Shown here: piece after piece, positions 58,951-64,000 of the stretch
How the letters are laid out: every line of letters begins with the position of its first letter
How positions within the stretch are numbered: position 1 is the first letter of the stretch
From: Terriglobia bacterium
Lineage (GTDB): Bacteria > Acidobacteriota > Terriglobia > Bryobacterales > Bryobacteraceae
Assembly (NCBI GenBank): GCA_020073345.1
Contig: JAIQFI010000004.1
Location: 142,729-206,728 of the forward strand
Direction of reading: 5' to 3'
DNA length: 64,000 nt
Made by a program: the position numbers and the translations under genes
Notes under the pieces: generated by a model
The model's input: only the letters and a program-made list of their open reading frames with translations
What the model was told of the DNA's origin: nothing
The model's database searches: none

Positions 58951-59655
58951 ATGCGTGTATTCCTGTTCCTTATACCGGCGATCTTGATGGCGCAAACCCC
59001 GCCCGCAAAATCGCCAGATCCGGCGACCAAGGCCGGCGCTCCAGCAGCTGCGCCGGGAGCCTTGACCACGGACGACCAGAAGACGATCTACGCCATCGGG
59101 CTAAGCATGTCACAGCAGCTTTCGCAGCTCGGGCTTTCGCGCGCCGAGCTGGAGATCCTCAAGCAGGCTCTCACGGACGCCGCGGCTGGCAAGCCCGCCG
59201 TCGATCTGAACACATGGGGGCCGAAGATCAACACCTTCGCCCAGGCCCGGGTTGCTCGCGCCGCGGTCGCGGAAAAGGCACGCGGTAAGGCCTTTGCCGA
59301 TAAAGCGGCGGCCGAGCCTGGAGCCACACACGCTCCTAGCGGATTGGTGTATCGCGAACTGGCCGCTGGCACGGGTTCATCGCCGAAGGCAACCGACAAG
59401 GTTAGAGTGAACTACCGCGGCACCTTTATCGATGGGACCGAATTCGATAGCTCCTACAAAACGAATGCGCCCGCCGAATTCCCGCTCAACGGCGTGATTG
59501 CATGTTGGACGGAAGCTGTGCAACGGATGAAAGTGGGCGGCAAGTCGAGGCTGGTGTGCCCTTCCGACATCGCCTACGGAGACCAAGGCCGCCCGTCGAT
59601 CCCCGCCGGCGCGACTCTGGTTTTCGAGATCGAACTGCTGGGAATCAATCCCTAA
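58951..59655 (+). CDS. FKBP-type peptidyl-prolyl isomerase, periplasmic (FkpA/Mip-like)
   Basis: The ATG at 58951 gives a signal peptide (MRVFLFLIPAILMAQ) and 234 residues. An N-terminal helical dimerisation region (about 38-115: DDQKTIYAIGLSMSQQLSQLGLS) is followed by the FKBP domain (about 125-234) with VRVNYRGTFIDGTEFDSSY, PLNGVIACWTEAVQRMKVGG and AGATLVFEIELLGI. This is the FkpA/FklB/Mip layout for periplasmic folding. A second FKBP gene follows six bases after its stop and resembles its C-terminal half. Confidence 0.93.
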   Translation: MRVFLFLIPAILMAQTPPAKSPDPATKAGAPAAAPGALTTDDQKTIYAIGLSMSQQLSQLGLSRAELEILKQALTDAAAGKPAVDLNTWGPKINTFAQARVARAAVAEKARGKAFADKAAAEPGATHAPSGLVYRELAAGTGSSPKATDKVRVNYRGTFIDGTEFDSSYKTNAPAEFPLNGVIACWTEAVQRMKVGGKSRLVCPSDIAYGDQGRPSIPAGATLVFEIELLGINP

Positions 59656-59661
59656 ACTGAC

Positions 59662-60045
59662 ATGACCGATTTCAAAGCCTACCTTGAAAAAGCCGCCGCG
59701 GAGCCCGGGGCGCAGAAGACGTCCAGCGGCCTGGTGTATCGCGAGCTGAAACCCGGCACGGGCGCCTCTCCCAAAGCGACCGATACCGTCCGAGTCCACT
59801 ACCGTGGCACGCTGATCGACGGCAAAGAGTTCGATAGCTCTTATGCAAGAAATGAGCCGGCCGAGTTTCCCTTGAACATGGTGATTCCCGCCTGGACGGA
59901 GGGCGTTCAGAAGATGAAAGTTGGCGGCAAATCGCATCTCGTGTGCCCCGCTGAAATCGCTTACGGCCAGCGCGGCGCTCCTCCCGTGATCCCCCCCGGC
60001 GCGACTCTGATTTTCGAGGTCGAGCTGCTGGGCATTTTGAAGTAA
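59662..60045 (+). CDS. FKBP-type peptidyl-prolyl isomerase, no signal peptide
   Basis: The 127-residue protein starts MTDFKAYLEKAAAEPGAQKTSSGLVYRELK and is an FKBP domain (VRVHYRGTLIDGKEFDSSY, PLNMVIPAWTEGVQKMKVGG, PGATLIFEVELLGI). It is very like the C-terminal half of the previous gene, with the shared opening (AAAEPGA, SGLVYREL, SPKATD), so it probably arose by tandem duplication and lost the signal peptide and helical domain. It should be cytoplasmic. It is six bases downstream of its parent gene, and a cyclophilin gene follows nine bases later. Confidence 0.92.
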   Translation: MTDFKAYLEKAAAEPGAQKTSSGLVYRELKPGTGASPKATDTVRVHYRGTLIDGKEFDSSYARNEPAEFPLNMVIPAWTEGVQKMKVGGKSHLVCPAEIAYGQRGAPPVIPPGATLIFEVELLGILK

Positions 60046-60054
60046 GCCAACGCC

Positions 60055-60657
60055 ATGCGAGCCGGGGCGACTGTAGTTCTCCTCGCGATACTCCTTTCTT
60101 CCTGCCGGGAGCAAAAGGTCGTCGTTCCTGCAGTCTTCCGGGTGAAGTTCGAAACCTCCCAAGGAGACATTGTGGTGGAAGCGATCCGCGCCTGGGCGCC
60201 TCGCGGCGTGGACCGGTTCCACGAGCTGGTCCGCATGGGCTACTTCACACAGGGCCGCTTCTTCCGCGTGGTTCCCCAATTCATCGTGCAGTTCGGCGTG
60301 CATCGCGATTACGACGTTCACACCGTCTGGCGCAACCTCGTGATCGTCGACGATCCGCCGCAGCAGAAGAACCTTCTCGGCACCCTGGCGTTCGCGCAAT
60401 CCGGTAAGAATACGCGAGCCACGGAGATCTTCATCAACTTGAACAACAACGCAATCCTCGACGAGCAGGGCTTCGTGCCGTTCGCCAAGGTTGTCGAGGG
60501 CCTGGAGGTCCTGAATAAGTTCTACGCGGGCTATGGCGACCTTCGGCCGAAAGGAAAGTTCATCGATCCGGGGGCTCTCGAAGAAGGAGCCAACGCTTAC
60601 CTGATCCCGCGGTTTCCCAAGCTCGATTACATCAAGCGGGCGAGCATTTTGAAGTAG
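60055..60657 (+). CDS. Cyclophilin-type peptidyl-prolyl isomerase lipoprotein
   Basis: The 200-residue protein has a lipobox (LLSSC, Cys17) after a short hydrophobic signal. The cyclophilin core is present: VKFETSQGDIVVEAIRAWAP, the active-site strand GRFFRVVPQFIVQFG, then LAFAQSGKNTRATEIFINLNNN and GFVPFAKVVEGLEVLN. The catalytic Arg (FRV) and Gln (VQFG) are in place. It is the third consecutive isomerase gene, on the same strand, with spacing of nine bases. A GC-rich hairpin follows. Confidence 0.9.
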   Translation: MRAGATVVLLAILLSSCREQKVVVPAVFRVKFETSQGDIVVEAIRAWAPRGVDRFHELVRMGYFTQGRFFRVVPQFIVQFGVHRDYDVHTVWRNLVIVDDPPQQKNLLGTLAFAQSGKNTRATEIFINLNNNAILDEQGFVPFAKVVEGLEVLNKFYAGYGDLRPKGKFIDPGALEEGANAYLIPRFPKLDYIKRASILK

Positions 60658-60659
60658 CA

Positions 60660-60689
60660 GCCGGCCTGAAGGCCGGCCCCGCTAGCGGG
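60660..60689. terminator. GC-rich hairpin plus palindrome between convergent genes (REP-like)
   Basis: GCCGGCC-TGAA-GGCCGGC occupies 60660-60677 as a perfect 7-bp stem, followed directly by the palindrome CCCGCTAGCGGG (60678-60689). The second palindrome overlaps the stop codon of the minus-strand gene. There is no U-run. It could be a bidirectional terminator or mRNA-stabilising element, and its form resembles REP-type elements dispersed in such genomes. Confidence 0.5.
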
Positions 60690-61593
60690 CTTTTTCCTTG
60701 GCCTTGCCACCGACGCCTTCGGTGTAGTGGACCAGATCTTGGTTGCCTTCAACGCAGGCGAACTCCATCAGCTCCATGCTCTGATCGGGATGCCGCCCGA
60801 GCTGCCCGGCAATCTTCCAGGGTTGCGTGTAGATGCTTGCGTCGTCCACCACGGCTTCGTAGTTGATGTTGTTGGTATCCACGGGCGTGATCCGCTCCAC
60901 CACGTGGATCGCCTGCGTGGTGAAGTTTCCCGCCATGTCGAACCAGGTTTTGCCGTTCTGATTGGTCGTATCGATCACCAGCGTCCCGCCGTCCCATTTA
61001 CCCACGGAATCGCCGCGGAATAAATGGATGTTCGGCGAGATGTGCGGACGCCCATCGGTGGGAACTGCTCGATACGTGTGCGCGTACTCGGTCAGGAACA
61101 AAACATATCCAGCCGGCTGCACGATCTGATACCCGAACTGCTGGTACGCCGCGTGGGGAACGCCGGACACGTAACAGTGCGCTTCCGGCTCAAGATAGAT
61201 TTGCTTGGTCAGCAACTCTTTGGCTTTCGCGGCAGCCTCCGGCCTGTAGGGAATCCGGCCGTCGGCGGGGTCGACAATCGCGCCTTTGCCCGGGCCGATT
61301 CCAGGCTGCGCCGTGGGGTGATCCTGAATCTCGAAAATCGCCTGATTGAAGCGTGGCGTCCAGAAACCCTGCATGTCCGGTTGTCCATCGGGAGTGCGCC
61401 CGACAGGCTCGCCCGCTTTCACGGGAGCCGCATAATATGGGCCGTATTGTTCGCCGCCGGGAGGCCCGCCTTTACCCTTACCGCCCCGGCCGCCCTTTTG
61501 TTCCTGACCCGCGCCGGGAATGGGCGCGAACGTCATGAGCACTGCGGCCGTCAGTGCGGCCAACACCAGGTTCAGCGCATTCAGGCGTCTCAT
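60682..61593 (-). CDS. Secreted protein, unnamed acidobacterial family (paralogue 2)
   Basis: The start at 61593 gives a signal peptide (MRRLNALNLVLAALTAAVLM), a Gly/Lys-rich stretch (KGGRGGKGKGG), and 303 residues. It shares with the other two copies RTPDGQPDMQGFW, IVDPADGRIPYRPEAAAKA, CYVSGVPHAAY, AVPTDGRPH, GKWDGGTLVIDTTNQNGKTWF and SIYTQPWKIAG. It overlaps the upstream copy by four bases (ATGA at 61590), so they are in one operon with the amidohydrolase. Function unknown. Confidence 0.75.
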   Translation of the reverse strand: MRRLNALNLVLAALTAAVLMTFAPIPGAGQEQKGGRGGKGKGGPPGGEQYGPYYAAPVKAGEPVGRTPDGQPDMQGFWTPRFNQAIFEIQDHPTAQPGIGPGKGAIVDPADGRIPYRPEAAAKAKELLTKQIYLEPEAHCYVSGVPHAAYQQFGYQIVQPAGYVLFLTEYAHTYRAVPTDGRPHISPNIHLFRGDSVGKWDGGTLVIDTTNQNGKTWFDMAGNFTTQAIHVVERITPVDTNNINYEAVVDDASIYTQPWKIAGQLGRHPDQSMELMEFACVEGNQDLVHYTEGVGGKAKEKAR

Positions 61594-62381
61594 TTGCGCT
61601 CCTTCTCGGAATCCTCGAGATATGCGTTGCACTCGTATTCGAGCAGTTTGAAGTCGGGCTCCCGATGCCTGTAGAGCAGCATCTGGATGGTCCACGGCCG
61701 GGTGAAAACCTGGGGATCCTCAAGGGTCGCCTGGTAGCTGATGAGATCGGGATCCGTGCGGGTGATGCGCTCGGTTATGTGCAGCGCGTCGCTGTGGAAG
61801 TTGCCGGACCGGTCAAACCAGGTATCGGGAAGGTTGTTCGCCACGTCGACGACCAGCGTTTCGCCGTCCCAGCGCCCGCGCGAATCGCCGATCCAGAACA
61901 GGGCGACATCCGGATGCTTGCTGCCGTCCATAAAAATGCGGCGCAGCGTGTGGGCGAATTCGGAGGCCATCAGCACAAACTTGGGCGTCTGCACGATCTG
62001 GATCGGGAACGGCATATACATCACGCGCGGAACGCCGGGGATGTAGCAGATGTTGAGCGGATCGTCCTTGGCACGGTTCTTGAAATTCTCTTTCTGTTTT
62101 TGCGCGGCTGCCGGTCTGTACGGGATTTTGCCGTCAGCGGGATCGACGATGACGCTGCGGCCGGCGGGCATGTCCAGTACCGCGATGTGATCTTCGAGAT
62201 TCACCGCAGCCGTATTCATCGCCTGCCAGATGCCTTGCAGGTCCGGGTGGCCGTCCGGGGTGCGCGGCGCGGTATAGCCTTTGGCTTTTCCTTGGCCGGC
62301 GGCGGGCACCGGCGCCAGATAGAGGAAAGCGGTGAAAGCGATCAACGGAACTGCAACAGCTAAACAGGTTCGAATATTCAT
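61590..62381 (-). CDS. Secreted protein, unnamed acidobacterial family (paralogue 3)
   Basis: The 263-residue protein has a signal peptide (MNIRTCLAVAVPLIAFTAFLYL). Shared blocks: RTPDGHPDLQGIW, IVDPADGKIPYRPAAAQKQ, CYIPGVPRVMY, GRWDGETLVVDVANNLPDTWF and QVFTRPWTIQM. It overlaps both neighbours by four bases and stands between the amidohydrolase and paralogue 2. The lone conserved Cys and repeated 'W-D-G-x-T-L-V-D' block suggest one ligand-binding or catalytic fold. Function unknown. Confidence 0.76.
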   Translation of the reverse strand: MNIRTCLAVAVPLIAFTAFLYLAPVPAAGQGKAKGYTAPRTPDGHPDLQGIWQAMNTAAVNLEDHIAVLDMPAGRSVIVDPADGKIPYRPAAAQKQKENFKNRAKDDPLNICYIPGVPRVMYMPFPIQIVQTPKFVLMASEFAHTLRRIFMDGSKHPDVALFWIGDSRGRWDGETLVVDVANNLPDTWFDRSGNFHSDALHITERITRTDPDLISYQATLEDPQVFTRPWTIQMLLYRHREPDFKLLEYECNAYLEDSEKERK

Positions 62382-63400
62382 GCGGTTTGCAGGACTTTGG
62401 CGGGTTTCAAAAACTTAAGCGCGTTGCCGCGGTAGATCTGCTCGCGCTGCGCGGCGGTGATGTCCATGGCGTCGAGAATGCGAATGGTCTCGCGGATGTA
62501 CAAACCCGGAGACGGCTCGAACGGCACATCGGAAGCGAACAGCACCTTGTCGAATCCGAAAAAATCGATGCCGCACTTCGTGGCACCGTCCGCTCCGAAT
62601 AGTGCCGTATCGGCATAGAACATGTGGAAATAGTCCACCGGACGCTTCTTCATCGATTTGAGCAGCGAGACGTAATCCTGGTCCGACGTGCGTGTGCCCA
62701 ACTGGTCCCAACCGTGGCCGACGCGGCCTTCAAAATACGGAATCATGCCGCCCAGATGGTGGGTCAGAATCCGGATTCCCGGGTTCCGATCCAGCAGGCC
62801 GGAAAAGACCATCCGCGCCATGGCCGCGCTGGTCTCGTAGGGCCACCCCAGAGTCCACCAGATTTCGTATTTCGATTTCTTCTCGGTGATGTAATCCGGA
62901 AAGTTCGCTCCGCGCGCGGGATGCATCCAGATGCCGATATCGCGTTTGGCCATCTCATCGAAGAACGGCTGGTACTTGGGCTCATCGAGCGGCTCGCCGG
63001 TGACGTTGGTGAAAATCTGGACGCCGCCCGCGCCCAACTGGGTCACCGCGCGGATGGCCTCTTTGGTCGCTTCGTCGGGATTATTCATAGCCAGCGAGGC
63101 AATGAAGGTCGGAAAACGCTGGGGATGCTTCCGCGTGAGCTCGGCCAGCCCGTCGTTCGCGAACCGCGCAATTTCGGGAGTCTCTTTAGGCCCGCCGAAC
63201 GCCTCGATCGCGGGCGCCGGGAGCGAGATGACCTGGCAGTATTCTCCGAACTCGTCCATCACCTTAAAGCGCGCATCCAGGTTCACGATCGTCGGCATGT
63301 TGCGCACGCGCTTGCCGATGTCGGGCAGGGCTTTGGGGCCGGCGATGTACTCGTCGAAGTAGTTCTGGGGGAAGATGTGGTTGAAAATATCGATTTTCAT
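62378..63400 (-). CDS. ACMSD-like amidohydrolase
   Basis: The 340-residue protein resembles the amidohydrolase-2 (ACMSD) branch: KIDIFNHIFP at the start, IGIWMHPARG (His160), LTHHLGGMIP (His214-His215) and FASDVPFEP (Asp291). The first metal-binding pair is normally His-x-His; here it reads Phe6-Asn-His8, so one ligand is replaced. Members of this branch are decarboxylases or hydrolases. No signal peptide is visible, while the two following genes, joined by ATGA overlaps, encode secreted proteins. Substrate unknown. Confidence 0.85.
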   Translation of the reverse strand: MKIDIFNHIFPQNYFDEYIAGPKALPDIGKRVRNMPTIVNLDARFKVMDEFGEYCQVISLPAPAIEAFGGPKETPEIARFANDGLAELTRKHPQRFPTFIASLAMNNPDEATKEAIRAVTQLGAGGVQIFTNVTGEPLDEPKYQPFFDEMAKRDIGIWMHPARGANFPDYITEKKSKYEIWWTLGWPYETSAAMARMVFSGLLDRNPGIRILTHHLGGMIPYFEGRVGHGWDQLGTRTSDQDYVSLLKSMKKRPVDYFHMFYADTALFGADGATKCGIDFFGFDKVLFASDVPFEPSPGLYIRETIRILDAMDITAAQREQIYRGNALKFLKPAKVLQTA

Positions 63401-63467
63401 GAACTCCCCATTATAGCGGCCCGCACCTCGGCGGATCTTGCATAAAGGGGTTAGTGTCGCTCCGCCG

Positions 63468-63689
63468 TCAGAGTAGTTCTTTCAGTTCCTCAACGGTGAG
63501 TCCCGCTTCGTGAAGAATCTGCCGCAGTGTACCCAGCCGAACTCTCCGATGGTTTGGAACCACTACACGTGCGTACGGCGAGGCCCGGCGCAAAATCATG
63601 TGACTCCCCTTTTGTCTTCGGAACTCGAAGCCTGCCTTCTCAAGAGCGCTTCGGAGATCTTGCCCTGAAATGTCGGTGGGAAGCTTCAC
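63468..63689 (-). CDS. hicA: HicA-type mRNA interferase toxin
   Basis: A GTG at 63689, directly after the hicB stop, starts a 73-residue toxin with ISGQDLRSALEKAGFEFRRQKGSHMILRR; catalytic His30 lies in GSHMIL. The dsRBD-like fold and the C-terminal LRQILHEAGLTVEELKELL are typical. HicA cleaves mRNA when HicB is absent. The order antitoxin-toxin is the reverse of the common hicA-hicB order, though known in many loci. Confidence 0.9.
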   Translation of the reverse strand: MKLPTDISGQDLRSALEKAGFEFRRQKGSHMILRRASPYARVVVPNHRRVRLGTLRQILHEAGLTVEELKELL

Positions 63690-63911
63690 TCAACGGGCGC
63701 CGGTTTTCAGCTCAACGAATTCAGTCTCGTCCTGTTCCGGCACGACGTCGCCGGCAGCGTTGCAATCTTCAACATAAAGTTCAATCGCTTCCCGGATATT
63801 TTGGAGCGCTTCCTCCCGCGTGTCGCCCTGAGAAACGCAGCCCGGCAAAACCGGCACGCTGGCGACATAACCGCCGTCCGACTCACGCTGTAGAACCACG
63901 GTATAGCCCAT
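63690..63911 (-). CDS. hicB: HicB-type antitoxin
   Basis: The start at 63911 gives MGYTVVLQRESDGGYVASVPVLPGC and 73 residues, the pseudo-RNase-H fold of HicB: SQGDTREEALQNIREAIELYVEDC. No C-terminal DNA-binding (RHH or HTH) domain is visible, so it is a short HicB; autoregulation would need another domain. The perfect palindrome CCATGTACATGG at 63931-63942 lies 20 bases upstream. It is immediately upstream of hicA. Confidence 0.88.
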   Translation of the reverse strand: MGYTVVLQRESDGGYVASVPVLPGCVSQGDTREEALQNIREAIELYVEDCNAAGDVVPEQDETEFVELKTGAR

Positions 63912-63930
63912 AAAACCCCACAAGAACCGT

Positions 63931-63942
63931 CCATGTACATGG
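63931..63942. promoter_or_regulatory. 12-bp palindrome upstream of hicBA
   Basis: CCATGTACATGG is a perfect inverted repeat 20 bases from the hicB start, next to GGTACC-rich sequence. It is a plausible operator, but HicB here lacks a clear DNA-binding domain, so the regulator could be another protein or the match may be chance. Confidence 0.4.
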
Positions 63943-64000
63943 TACCGTACCGTTCCTCAATGTGAACAATCCACTCTCTGGTAAGGCGCCAATTGAAGAG

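Noticed and set aside
63912..64000. Further gene at the right edge
   Set aside because: No start/stop pair or motif is supported in this short AT-richer stretch, which probably holds the hicBA promoter.

Overview
The window is a gene-dense, high-GC bacterial chromosome segment with a Gram-negative cell plan: BamA- and Skp-like proteins, lipoproteins, an RND pump and TonB domains. It most resembles Acidobacteriota of the Solibacter/Bryobacter type. The main evidence is an acidobacterial-type PadR regulator followed by two MacB/FtsX-type 'duplicated orphan permeases', together with many small secreted proteins of unknown function. The genus cannot be fixed from sequence alone. I see no rRNA, tRNA, CRISPR array, insertion sequence or prophage, and no gene-free stretch longer than 300 bases.

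Layout. 1-4365 (minus): EVE-domain protein, M20 peptidase, HtrA protease, peptidoglycan-binding protein and YceI (cut by the window edge). 4477-7842 (plus): a three-gene exopolysaccharide export set (Wza-like, Wzz/GumC-like, CpsD-like tyrosine kinase) behind a good -10 box. 7873-9120 (minus): an orphan ketosynthase resembling type II PKS KS-alpha. 9194-13476 (plus): membrane protein, BamA, Skp/OmpH. 13480-16908 (minus): lpdA, lipB and a 2-oxoacid dehydrogenase E2. 16961-20376 (plus): an ECF sigma factor with a probable self-recognised promoter, a membrane-anchored putative anti-sigma, a secreted protein and a POTRA-only protein. 20415-22638 (plus): scpA, scpB and an RsuA/RluB-type pseudouridine synthase. 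22635-26079: exported HAD enzyme, peroxiredoxin, thiE, cupin and GT2. 26137-28468: BlaI/BlaR1-type pair with a palindromic operator placed so that the mRNA may be leaderless. 28514-30035: ferredoxin and ferredoxin reductase. 30032-33778: a CADD-type enzyme, two MFS transporters and a P-loop kinase. 33844-36999: a lone RND pump. 37063-39988: PilZ-like protein and an NMT1/THI5-type ABC importer.

39985-42699 (minus) holds the most striking locus: a redoxin gene followed by a fusion of cytochrome c, a copper monooxygenase domain with the complete PHM-type ligand set, and a PD40 beta-propeller. 42704-48352 is the PadR/ADOP permease operon behind a promoter carrying two 19-bp direct repeats. 48353-54908 contains small secreted proteins, a Crp/Fnr regulator, a Tat-exported arylmalonate-decarboxylase homologue and NTF2-fold proteins, including one gene with an apparent one-base frameshift. 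54990-60657 has malonyl-CoA decarboxylase, an exported methyltransferase, SMP-30, cytochrome c and three consecutive peptidyl-prolyl isomerases. 60682-63400 (minus) is an operon of an ACMSD-like amidohydrolase and two secreted paralogues of an unrecognised family, a third member of which lies at 52453. The window ends with a HicB-HicA toxin-antitoxin pair.

Genes are tightly packed: many same-strand neighbours overlap by ATGA or TGATG, and several convergent pairs share a palindromic TTAA or CTAG as both stop codons. All functions are inferred from motifs read by eye; no database search was possible.
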